From positions 1 to 13,029 of the forward strand of contig JAJPEA010000043.1 of assembly GCA_023252335.1 (NCBI GenBank): a stretch of DNA of 13,029 nt, read 5' to 3'. Under the pieces are notes generated by a model. The model was not told the origin of the DNA. It made no database searches and saw nothing but the letters and a program-made list of their open reading frames with translations. The DNA is from Nitrosotalea sp. (lineage in GTDB: Archaea; Thermoproteota; Nitrososphaeria; Nitrososphaerales; Nitrosopumilaceae). This document shows, one piece after another, positions 5,712 to 13,029 of the stretch. The first letter of the stretch is position 1. Each line of letters begins with the position of its first letter. The position numbers and the translations under genes were made by a program.

Positions 5712-7652
5712 TTGCTAGAAAATCCAAGCTTTGAACTTGTTTCAGAATTTGCCCCAACAGGAGACCAGCCTCTTGCTATAGAGCAGCTAGTGCAAGGAAT
5801 ACAAAAGAAAAAGATCCAGACACTGCTTGGTGTAACAGGCAGCGGCAAGACATTTACAGTTGCAAACGCAATTGCAAAGACTGGAAAAAAAACACTTGTC
5901 ATATCACACAACAAGACACTAGCGGCTCAGCTTTATGCAGAGCTAAAACAGTTCTTTCCAAACAACAATGTGGGATATTTTGTTTCATATTACGACTATT
6001 ACCAGCCAGAGAGTTACATAGCCCAGACAGACACTTATATCGAAAAAGACACCCAGATTAACGAAAAGATAGAGAAACTGCGTCTAGAGGCAACTGCAAT
6101 GTTGCTATCAGGTGAGCCCACAATCATTGTTGCCACGGTATCGTGCATCTACTCACTAGGCTCACCAAGTGAGTGGGAGACCATGTCAATCTCACTTGAA
6201 AAAGATGCCGAGATTGGAAGAGGTGCACTAATCAAAAAGCTAGTCAATGCAAGATATGAGAGAAACGATACCGAACTTTTAGCAGGAAGATTTCGAATCA
6301 AGGGCGATACCATTGATGTAATACCTGCGTATTCAGATTCGGTTGTGAGGATTTCATTATTTGGAGATGAAATTGAAAAGATATCAATTTGCGACCCGGT
6401 ATCATTAAAAGAGAAAAAACAAATTTCAAAAATCAAAATCTATCCTGCAAAACACTATCTTGTTGCAGCAGATGTTAGAAAAATAGCAGTACAGAGAATC
6501 AGAGAGGAACTAAAACAGAGACTGACAGAGCTGCCAGAGCTTGAAAAGCAAAGACTAGAGATGCGAACAAAATATGATTTAGAAATGATAGAGGAACTTG
6601 GATATTGCTCCGGAATTGAAAACTATTCCAGACATTTTGACGGAAGAGCACCTGGTGAGCCCCCGTTTTGTCTGCTAGATTTTTTCGGAGATGATTTTTT
6701 GCTTGTAATTGACGAATCCCATGTAACACTACCACAACTACATGGCATGTATAATGGCGACCACACTAGAAAAAAATCTCTAATTGATTATGGATTTAGA
6801 CTGACAAGTGCGTTTGACAATAGACCACTGAGATTTGAAGAGTTTGAAAAGTATATCAAAAATACAATATTTGTCTCTGCAACACCAAACGAGTATGAAA
6901 GAAAGAAGAGTTTTCAGATTGTCGAACAACTAATCAGGCCAACAGGACTAGTCGACCCTACAACTGAAATACGAAAAACCGAAAACCAGATGGATGACTT
7001 GATTTTAGAGATAAAAAAGCGGACAGAAAAAAACCAGCGTGTTCTGGTGACTACACTGACAAAGAGGATGGCTGAAGACTTGGCAGAGTACCTCTCAAAG
7101 CACCAAGTAAAGGTGCGCTATCTGCACTCTGAGATTGAAAACCTGCAGAGAACAGAGATAATTAGGCAGCTCAGACTGGGCGAGTTTGATGTCTTGGTAG
7201 GAATCAACCTTCTAAGAGAGGGTCTTGACATACCCGAGGTCTCACTTGTAGCCATACTTGATGCAGACAAGGAGGGATTTTTGAGAAATGTGACCAGTCT
7301 CATCCAGACATTTGGAAGGGCTGCAAGAAACGTAGATGGTGCGGTAATCATGTATGCTGATAAAAAAACTCAATCAATGGCACTTGCAATATCAGAGACA
7401 GACAGGAGAAGAAGAAAGCAGATGGAATACAACCAAAAAATGGGAATCACCCCAACTAGTATAACAAAGGCAATTCCACAGCAGACAATCGTTCTAGATG
7501 AAACAAAACACATGTCAAAGCATGATATACAGACCATGGCAATAGAAATCGAGGCAACAATGAAGCGCTACGCAGAAGATCTTGACTTTGAGCATGCAAT
7601 TGAATATCGTGACAAGCTAACAAGGATACAAAAACAATTACAAAATGAATGA
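5712..7652 (+). CDS. uvrB: UvrABC excinuclease subunit B, DNA damage-verifying helicase
   Basis: UvrB receives the lesion from UvrA, opens the strands and recruits UvrC in nucleotide excision repair. This 646-residue protein has the usual start (EFAPTGDQPLAI, 12-23), Walker A GVTGSGKT (40-47), the beta-hairpin region rich in Tyr (YYDYYQPESYIAQTDTYI, about 93-110) that clamps one strand, Walker B-like DESH (334-337), motif VI QTFGRAARN (532-540) and a C-terminal UVR domain (about 606-642, including DLDFEHAIEYRDKL) that binds UvrA or UvrC. Length is close to bacterial UvrB. The start is TTG at 5712: a stop at 5706-5708 blocks extension, the protein aligns from its first residues, and a TATA box lies 28.5 bases upstream. 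The ATG at 5708 is in another frame with a stop after eight codons. The end overlaps uvrA by 8 bases. Confidence 0.98.
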   Translation: MLENPSFELVSEFAPTGDQPLAIEQLVQGIQKKKIQTLLGVTGSGKTFTVANAIAKTGKKTLVISHNKTLAAQLYAELKQFFPNNNVGYFVSYYDYYQPESYIAQTDTYIEKDTQINEKIEKLRLEATAMLLSGEPTIIVATVSCIYSLGSPSEWETMSISLEKDAEIGRGALIKKLVNARYERNDTELLAGRFRIKGDTIDVIPAYSDSVVRISLFGDEIEKISICDPVSLKEKKQISKIKIYPAKHYLVAADVRKIAVQRIREELKQRLTELPELEKQRLEMRTKYDLEMIEELGYCSGIENYSRHFDGRAPGEPPFCLLDFFGDDFLLVIDESHVTLPQLHGMYNGDHTRKKSLIDYGFRLTSAFDNRPLRFEEFEKYIKNTIFVSATPNEYERKKSFQIVEQLIRPTGLVDPTTEIRKTENQMDDLILEIKKRTEKNQRVLVTTLTKRMAEDLAEYLSKHQVKVRYLHSEIENLQRTEIIRQLRLGEFDVLVGINLLREGLDIPEVSLVAILDADKEGFLRNVTSLIQTFGRAARNVDGAVIMYADKKTQSMALAISETDRRRRKQMEYNQKMGITPTSITKAIPQQTIVLDETKHMSKHDIQTMAIEIEATMKRYAEDLDFEHAIEYRDKLTRIQKQLQNE

Positions 7653-10464
7653 CAAGTTAATTATCCGTGGTGCAAGGGAGCACAATCTAAAGAACATCAA
7701 CGTGGATATTCCAAAGAATAAACTTGTCGTAATCACAGGATTATCAGGGTCTGGAAAATCAACACTTGCATTTGATACAATATACGCAGAGGGCCAGAGA
7801 AGATACGTAGAATCACTTTCTGCATATGCAAGACAATTTCTTGAAATGATGAACAAGCCAGACGTTGATTCAATAGAAGGGTTGTCTCCTGCAATATCAA
7901 TCCAGCAAAAAACAACAAGCAAAAACCCAAGGTCTACAGTGGGAACAATAACAGAGATTTACGATTACCTCAGATTGCTGTATGCAAGAATTGGCACACC
8001 CCACTGTCCCAAGTGCTCAAGAAAGATATCAAATCAATCAGTTGAATCAATTTGTGAATCAATTCTCAAAGAATCAGATGGAAGAAAAATTTTGATTCTA
8101 GCATCACTTGTCAGAAGAAAAAAAGGAACATATGAAAAACTATTCGAGCAGGTAAAAAAACAAGGATATTCCAGGATTCGAGTCGATGGAGAAATTGTAG
8201 AGCTAGATGGCGAGTTTCCAGTACTAGATAAACAAAAGTGGCACAATATCGAAATTGTTGTAGACAGGGTCAAGGCATCATGGGAGGAAAAAAGTAGGCT
8301 GTACGAGTCAATCCAGACTGCACTAAAAGCAGGCAAGGGCGATGTCATGGTTGTAGATACAGAAGAAAAGATATTTTCCCAAAATAACGCATGTCCGTTT
8401 TGTGGAATTTCCATAGGGGAATTAGAACCAAGAGGGTTTTCATTCAACTCGCCATTTGGTGCGTGCAAGACATGCCATGGACTAGGGGTCAAGATGGAGT
8501 TTGAGCCTGATTTACTAATACCAGACAAGACAAAATCGATTCTAGATGGTGCCATTGTTCCATGGTCAGGCAGATTTTCATCATTTAGGAGACAGACCCT
8601 ACGAGATGTTGGAAAAAAATATGGCTTTGATCTAATGACTCCAATCAACAAGATGAGCTCAAAACAACTCCAGGTAATCTTGTATGGAAGCGAAGAGGCA
8701 GTCAAGTTTTCATACGAATCCCAGTCTACTGATTCCCGATGGGAGTATACCAATAATTTCCACGGTGTAATACCCAGTTTGCAGAAAAACTTTGCAGAGA
8801 CTGATTCAGAATCAAAAAGAGAAGAGCTAAGCAAGTTCATGAGAGAGACTCCGTGTAACTCATGCAAGGGTAAAAGACTCAAAGATGAAGCATTGTCAGT
8901 TTCGATAAATTCTCTTTCCATCATGGATGCCTGTGACTTGTCAATTGATTCATGTTACGAATTTTTTAAAAATCTTCAACTAAGTGAGACTGAAAAATAT
9001 ATTGCAAAATCAATTTTAAAAGAGGTATTATCAAGGCTAGAGTTTTTAAAAAATGTCGGACTGAATTATCTTACACTAAATCGTGTCAGCTCTACACTAT
9101 CAGGTGGAGAAGCTCAGAGAATCAGACTGGCAACACAGATAGGATCAAATCTCACAGGTGTTCTGTATGTTCTTGACGAGCCAACAATTGGTTTGCACCA
9201 AAGAGATAATGCAAAATTAATCAAGACTCTGACAAAACTTCGTGACTTGGGAAATACAATACTTGTTGTCGAGCATGACGAAGAGGTTATGCGAAGCTCA
9301 GACTGGATAATTGATCTTGGACCAGATGCCGGAGTGCATGGAGGAAACGTGGTCTTTGAAGGAACCATAACTGACATCCTAAAGAGTGAAAAATCAGTTA
9401 CAGGAAAGTATCTTAAAAACCATGATGCAATAAAACTTGCAAAAAACAAGCGTCAACAAAAAGGTAGTTTAATTCTAAAAGGTGCATCAGAGAACAATCT
9501 CAAAAACATTGACGTCGAGTTTCCACTAGGCATGATGGTTACAGTGACAGGAGTGTCAGGGTCTGGAAAATCCACACTTGTAAACGACATTTTGTACAAG
9601 GCCCTTGCAGCCGATATTTACGGCTCTGTAGACAGGCCAGGTAGGCACAAGAGCATATCAGGAATGGACGAAATTGACAAGGTCATTGGCATTGACCAAT
9701 CCCCAATAGGCAGGACTCCACGCTCAAATCCTGCAACATACATTGGCGCATTTACCCCAATTCGGGAACTATATGCTGGGACTGCACTCTCAAAAGAGCG
9801 AGGCTATACACCAGGCCAGTTCTCATTTAATGTTGCAGACGGCAGATGCTTTGCATGCGAGGGCGACGGGGTCAAAAAAATTGAGATGCAGTTTTTATCA
9901 GATGTCTATGTTGTATGCGACGAGTGCAAAGGCAAGCGATACAATTCTGAAACACTTGCAATACATTACAAGGACAAGAACATATCAGACATTCTTGCAA
10001 TGACAGTAGAAGAGGCACTAGAATTTTTTGCAAACATTCCTTCAATTCAGAGAAAGCTGCAGACAGTATCAGATGTAGGACTTGGATACATCAAGCTTGG
10101 ACAAGCTGCTACGACTTTGTCAGGTGGAGAGGCCCAACGTGTAAAACTTGCGTCAGAGCTGTCAAAGCGTGATACTGGAAGAACTGTATACATCCTGGAC
10201 GAGCCAACAACAGGACTTCACTTTGCTGATGTTCAGAAATTGCTTGAAGTCTTGAACAGACTGGTAAATCTTGGAAATACAATAATCATAATAGAGCACA
10301 ACATGGATGTAATCAAAAATTCGGATTGGATAATTGATTTGGGTCCAGAGGGTGGTGACGGTGGTGGAACAATTGTTGCATCAGGTACACCAGAGCAAGT
10401 TGCACAAAACCCAAGAAGTTACACTGGTCAGTACATAAAGCGTATTTTAAAAAATGACTCTTGA
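7645..10464 (+). CDS. uvrA: UvrABC excinuclease subunit A, damage-sensing ABC ATPase
   Basis: UvrA dimers scan DNA for distortions and load UvrB. The 939-residue protein has two ABC modules. Module I: Walker A GLSGSGKST (32-40), zinc module with C250, C253, C274 and C277 (CPFC then CKTC, around ELEPRGFSFNSPFGAC), signature LSGGEAQR (485-492) and Walker B LYVLDEPTIGLH (507-518). Module II: Walker A GVSGSGKST (636-644), zinc module C735, C738, C758 and C761, signature LSGGEAQR (825-832) and Walker B YILDEPTTGLH (849-859). Further CxxC pairs at 121/124 and 404/407 match the insertion domain and its return. The module II zinc finger is the DNA-contacting one in bacterial UvrA. Length and motif order are normal and nothing is missing. 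Its ATG lies within the last codons of uvrB and its end overlaps uvrC by 11 bases. Confidence 0.98.
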   Translation: MNDKLIIRGAREHNLKNINVDIPKNKLVVITGLSGSGKSTLAFDTIYAEGQRRYVESLSAYARQFLEMMNKPDVDSIEGLSPAISIQQKTTSKNPRSTVGTITEIYDYLRLLYARIGTPHCPKCSRKISNQSVESICESILKESDGRKILILASLVRRKKGTYEKLFEQVKKQGYSRIRVDGEIVELDGEFPVLDKQKWHNIEIVVDRVKASWEEKSRLYESIQTALKAGKGDVMVVDTEEKIFSQNNACPFCGISIGELEPRGFSFNSPFGACKTCHGLGVKMEFEPDLLIPDKTKSILDGAIVPWSGRFSSFRRQTLRDVGKKYGFDLMTPINKMSSKQLQVILYGSEEAVKFSYESQSTDSRWEYTNNFHGVIPSLQKNFAETDSESKREELSKFMRETPCNSCKGKRLKDEALSVSINSLSIMDACDLSIDSCYEFFKNLQLSETEKYIAKSILKEVLSRLEFLKNVGLNYLTLNRVSSTLSGGEAQRIRLATQIGSNLTGVLYVLDEPTIGLHQRDNAKLIKTLTKLRDLGNTILVVEHDEEVMRSSDWIIDLGPDAGVHGGNVVFEGTITDILKSEKSVTGKYLKNHDAIKLAKNKRQQKGSLILKGASENNLKNIDVEFPLGMMVTVTGVSGSGKSTLVNDILYKALAADIYGSVDRPGRHKSISGMDEIDKVIGIDQSPIGRTPRSNPATYIGAFTPIRELYAGTALSKERGYTPGQFSFNVADGRCFACEGDGVKKIEMQFLSDVYVVCDECKGKRYNSETLAIHYKDKNISDILAMTVEEALEFFANIPSIQRKLQTVSDVGLGYIKLGQAATTLSGGEAQRVKLASELSKRDTGRTVYILDEPTTGLHFADVQKLLEVLNRLVNLGNTIIIIEHNMDVIKNSDWIIDLGPEGGDGGGTIVASGTPEQVAQNPRSYTGQYIKRILKNDS

Positions 10465-12037
10465 TATTTCTAGAGTAACAATTCCGTCACATCCTGGAAT
10501 CTACATCATGAAAGATGAAACAGAAAAGATACTGTACATCGGCAAGGCAAAAAATCTCAAGAACCGTGTCAAGTCATATTTTTTAAAGAACCAGAACTAC
10601 AAGACACAAAAACTGGTAGAAAAAATTGCAGACATTGAATTTATTTTAACAGATAATGAGGAAGAAGCCTTTTTGCTAGAGGCAAATATGATCAAGCGCT
10701 ACAGGCCACCTTACAATATAGAACTCAAGGACCAGCAAAGATACACCTACCTGAGAATTACAAACGAAGAATATCCTCGTCTCATGGTAGCAAGAAGGAC
10801 AAGGACAGGACAGTTCCTAGGAGGCGGCAAAATGTATGGCCCTTTTACGCATGGAAGCTCGAAAATGCTCTCAATCGGTCTTTTGCGCAAGACATTCAAG
10901 ATACGAATATGCAAGAAACTGCCAAAGGAGGCATGCCTTGAATATCACCTTGGCAACTGCGAGGCTCCATGTCAATTCAAACAAGCCCAAGAAGATTATA
11001 GTAAACACATTTCAGATCTTGAATCAATTCTCAAAGGCAAACAGCGACTAGAAGATTTTGTCAAAAACCTAGAAAAAGAGATGAGCCATGCATCAGAGAA
11101 TCGCCAGTATGAAAAGGCAAAAGAGATCCATGAAACATTGCAACGATTATCAAACCTCCAAGTCAGACAAAAAATGGAATCACCAAGGATTGGCTCCGAT
11201 GAAGAATATTTTGGCATCAAAATCCAAGACCAGACTGCACACCTGATGAGCTTTCGCCTATCAAACGGAGTAATAAAAGACAGGAATAAGTTTTCATTTG
11301 ACTTGGTAGGAGATAATACATTTTCTAGTTTTTTGTCCCAGTACTATTCCACAAATCCAATTCCAAGATTTGTTATAACAAGTGAGGTACCGGATAAAAA
11401 AGAGATACTAGAAGAAGTGCTTGCACGCTCGTCAGGATTTGCAGTGCGGATTCTAGTACCAACAACTGGAAAGAGACGTGAGATAATTGATCTCATAATG
11501 AGAAACATATCACTTGCAATAACAAAGGGTGCAGACCCTGCGTTAGTTGAACTCCAAGAAAGATTGGGATTGCAAAGCATCCCAAGAACCATAGAATGTT
11601 TTGACATTTCAAACCATGGTGAAGATTATGCAGTGGGTTCCATGTCATATATGGTAGATGGAAAACCTCACACATCAGGATATAGAAAATTTAAAATCAA
11701 GACAGTACGCGGGCGAGATGATTTTGCAATGATAAATGAGATAGTCAAAAGACGATACTTGCGACTAAAGGAGGAAAAATCAAAGATGCCAGACTTGGTA
11801 TTAATTGACGGTGGACGAGGACAGCTAAATGCCGCACTTGAAGCCTTGCATGCAATCGGAGTTGACATTCCATGTGTATCACTTGCAAAAGAGAATGAAG
11901 AAGTCTACCAGCCAAAAACGAGTAAACCCCTAGTCATGGCAAAAACCAATCCTGCACTAAAGGTCTTGCAGCATGCAAGAGACGAGGCACATAGGTTCGG
12001 GGTTGCATACAATAGAGCAATTCGCAAATTTACGTGA
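10454..12037 (+). CDS. uvrC: UvrABC excinuclease subunit C, dual nuclease lacking C-terminal HhH domains
   Basis: UvrC makes the 3' and 5' incisions around the lesion. The 527-residue protein has an N-terminal GIY-YIG nuclease: PGIY (G15-Y17), LYIGKAKNL (Y28-G30), R38 and metal-binding E76, all present. A Cys cluster follows (C153, C161, C169, C173), which in bacterial UvrC has been reported to hold an iron-sulphur cluster. A UVR domain at about 199-235 should pair with UvrB. The RNase H-like nuclease has its triad D384 (CFDISN), D452 (LIDGGRGQL) and H513 (DEAHRF). The protein stops 14 residues after H513, so the tandem helix-hairpin-helix region of bacterial UvrC (about 600 residues total) is missing. 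The following bases do not encode it in any frame, so this is not a recent frameshift. It starts inside the end of uvrA. Confidence 0.97.
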   Translation: MTLDISRVTIPSHPGIYIMKDETEKILYIGKAKNLKNRVKSYFLKNQNYKTQKLVEKIADIEFILTDNEEEAFLLEANMIKRYRPPYNIELKDQQRYTYLRITNEEYPRLMVARRTRTGQFLGGGKMYGPFTHGSSKMLSIGLLRKTFKIRICKKLPKEACLEYHLGNCEAPCQFKQAQEDYSKHISDLESILKGKQRLEDFVKNLEKEMSHASENRQYEKAKEIHETLQRLSNLQVRQKMESPRIGSDEEYFGIKIQDQTAHLMSFRLSNGVIKDRNKFSFDLVGDNTFSSFLSQYYSTNPIPRFVITSEVPDKKEILEEVLARSSGFAVRILVPTTGKRREIIDLIMRNISLAITKGADPALVELQERLGLQSIPRTIECFDISNHGEDYAVGSMSYMVDGKPHTSGYRKFKIKTVRGRDDFAMINEIVKRRYLRLKEEKSKMPDLVLIDGGRGQLNAALEALHAIGVDIPCVSLAKENEEVYQPKTSKPLVMAKTNPALKVLQHARDEAHRFGVAYNRAIRKFT

Positions 12038-12066
12038 TGATTCCACATTTCATATTGATTATCACG

Positions 12067-12083
12067 TTTTTTGAAGTCCTTTT
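12067..12083 (+). terminator. Possible terminator of the uvrBAC operon
   Basis: Two T runs (12067-12072 and 12080-12083) begin 30 bases after the uvrC stop in the 93-base gap before the SPFH gene. They fit an archaeal oligo-T terminator. No strong hairpin is visible. Confidence 0.35.
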
Positions 12084-12100
12084 GCCTTGATTTGTCCCAC

Positions 12101-12108
12101 TTTAAATT
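12101..12108 (+). promoter_or_regulatory. TATA box of the SPFH gene
   Basis: TTTAAATT, identical to the octamer before uvrB, is centred 26.5 bases upstream of GTG 12131. It implies that the SPFH gene is transcribed separately from the repair operon and that the transcript begins at or near that GTG. Confidence 0.55.
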
Positions 12109-12110
12109 CT

Positions 12111-12117
12111 AGGAGGT
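12111..12117 (+). promoter_or_regulatory. Shine-Dalgarno-like AGGAGGT upstream of the SPFH gene
   Basis: A full match to the archaeal anti-Shine-Dalgarno core, the only one I see before a gene in this window. It lies 13 bases from GTG 12131 and 28 from ATG 12146, both further than usual. An ATA codon at 12125 would be well spaced but is not a normal start. If the TATA box at 12101 is used, this sequence would not be transcribed, so it may be chance. Confidence 0.3.
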
Positions 12118-12130
12118 ATCAGTAATATCA

Positions 12131-13029
12131 GTGTCAGGACAATACATGCCATTTAATTTTGCAGAAAAGCTAATCAAACAAAAAGGATCTGGATATCACG
12201 TCATTTTAGGTGCACTAGTTCTCATAATCGGTATTGGTATTGGTTTGTCAACGGGTAACAATTCCATAACACTTGGTTCAATTGCAATAGGTATAGCACT
12301 AATCATTTCTTCATTTTTAATGATTATCAACCAATATGAAAGAGCAGTAATACTCAGACTGGGAAAATATCAAAGACAAGTAGGCCCCGGCATCCAGACA
12401 AGACTGCCTTTTGCAGACAATATTTTGGTTGTTGACATTAGAGAAAAAGTAAGTGAGTTCAAGGCAGAAAGAATGCTTACAAAAGACAATGTCCCAGTAA
12501 CCATAGACGCAATACTTCGTTACAAAATAATTGATGCCCGTGCAAAAGATGCCATACTAAATGTAGAGAACTTTAACCAGATGATACAACAAGTCTCCCA
12601 GACAACACTTCGAAATAACATTGGCTCGTCACAATTCCAAGACGTATTATCAAAAAGAGAAGAGATCAATCAGCATGTTAGAACCATAATTGCAACTGAA
12701 GCTAGCAATTGGGGAATCGAGGTAACAGGTGTTGAGATCCGTCAAGTAATAATTCCACAAGAATTAGAATCTGCCATGTCAATGCAGGCACAAGCCGAGC
12801 GTGAAAAGAGTGCGAGAGTAACATATGGGGAATCCGAAATACTGGTTGCACAAAAATTCGAAGAAGCAGCAAGGGTATATGCAGACAATCCTGTAGCATA
12901 CGCATTACGTCAGTCAAACATGCTGTACGAATCAATCAAGGTACAAGGAAATACAATTGTCATGATTCCGTCCGAGTCACTAAATGCAATGGGATTTGGA
13001 AATTTGGGAACTACAATAGCATATCTTGA
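12131..13029 (+). CDS. SPFH/stomatin-family membrane protein (3' partial)
   Basis: The frame is open from GTG 12131 to the window edge: 299 codons plus two bases, with no in-frame stop (the TGA at the very end is out of frame). Hydrophobic segments at about residues 22-40 and 46-66 form a membrane hairpin. An SPFH (band 7) domain follows: QYERAVILRLGKYQ (68-81), GPGIQTRLPF (85-94), the MLTKDNVPVTIDAILRYKI region (115-133), TLRNNIGS (159-166) and EVTGVEIRQVIIPQELESAM (197-216). An Ala/Glu-rich helix (AQAEREKSARVTYGE) is next, as in stomatins and slipins. These proteins oligomerise on membranes and organise microdomains, often with an NfeD-like partner or protease encoded nearby. No partner is visible here. 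ATG 12146 is the alternative start. The final residues are near the usual stomatin end, so little is probably missing. Confidence 0.9.
   Translation, partial: MSGQYMPFNFAEKLIKQKGSGYHVILGALVLIIGIGIGLSTGNNSITLGSIAIGIALIISSFLMIINQYERAVILRLGKYQRQVGPGIQTRLPFADNILVVDIREKVSEFKAERMLTKDNVPVTIDAILRYKIIDARAKDAILNVENFNQMIQQVSQTTLRNNIGSSQFQDVLSKREEINQHVRTIIATEASNWGIEVTGVEIRQVIIPQELESAMSMQAQAEREKSARVTYGESEILVAQKFEEAARVYADNPVAYALRQSNMLYESIKVQGNTIVMIPSESLNAMGFGNLGTTIAYL

Noticed and set aside
5708..5734. ATG at 5708 as the start of uvrB
   Set aside because: It is in a different frame and reaches a stop after eight codons. The conserved UvrB N-terminus is read from TTG 5712.
8034..8924. A 296-codon open frame on the minus strand inside uvrA
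   Set aside because: It is fully antisense to a strongly conserved stretch of uvrA including its first zinc module. The translation is low-complexity, rich in Ser and Leu, as expected for the complement of Lys/Glu-rich coding sequence.
13027..13029. TGA at the window end as the stop of the SPFH gene
   Set aside because: The reading frame from GTG 12131 or ATG 12146 leaves GA as the first two bases of an unfinished codon, so this TGA is out of frame and the gene continues beyond the window.
1..13029. CRISPR arrays, tRNA or rRNA genes, insertion sequences
   Set aside because: No regularly spaced repeats, cloverleaf-like segments, rRNA-like stretches, transposase frames or terminal inverted repeats were seen by reading through the window. 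A covariance-model scan would be needed to exclude small structured RNAs.

Overview
The window looks like chromosomal DNA from a low-GC mesophilic archaeon of the Nitrososphaerota (Thaumarchaeota), most likely a Nitrosopumilus-type ammonia oxidiser. The evidence is indirect. Several genes have TATA-like boxes (TTTAAAT-type) centred about 25 to 29 bases upstream of the start codon, as expected for leaderless archaeal transcripts. A truncated protein at the left edge ends in a PEF-CTERM-like sorting tail. Several small membrane and regulatory proteins have no family I recognise. No rRNA or other marker gene is present, so this assignment is an inference.

Left part (1-3130). The tail of an exported protein with a PEF-CTERM-like end is followed by a small two-pass membrane protein. 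Both face a two-gene minus-strand unit. The first gene of that unit encodes a membrane-anchored matrixin-like zinc metalloprotease. The second encodes a soluble PAS-domain sensor histidine kinase. Their frames overlap by ATGA, so they are probably translationally coupled. Each protein begins with the same unusual Cys2-His-Cys module, spaced like the first half of a LIM domain. A candidate operator (an 8-base inverted repeat around a 12-base palindrome) lies upstream of the pair. This is the most novel-looking part of the window: a possible protease and kinase signalling pair with a shared small zinc finger and no response regulator alongside.

Middle part (3128-5657). A ribbon-helix-helix regulator with an unrecognised C-terminal domain is divergent from a dihydrofolate-reductase-like (RibD C-terminal type) oxidoreductase. 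The 277 bases between them hold four copies of CGGTAT and an 11-base palindrome, which are candidate operator sites. A small two-TM protein of unknown function and a split-barrel flavin (pyridoxamine 5'-phosphate oxidase-like) protein follow as another divergent pair.

Right part (5712-12037). This is a complete nucleotide excision repair operon of bacterial type in the order uvrB-uvrA-uvrC, with neighbouring frames overlapping by 8 and 11 bases. The catalytic motifs of all three subunits are intact. UvrC ends right after its nuclease domain and lacks the C-terminal helix-hairpin-helix pair of bacterial UvrC. Together these genes would recognise bulky DNA damage (UvrA, UvrB) and incise on both sides (UvrC). 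The window ends inside a stomatin/SPFH membrane protein gene with its own promoter.

I saw no tRNA, rRNA, CRISPR array or insertion sequence. No gene-free stretch exceeds 300 bases.
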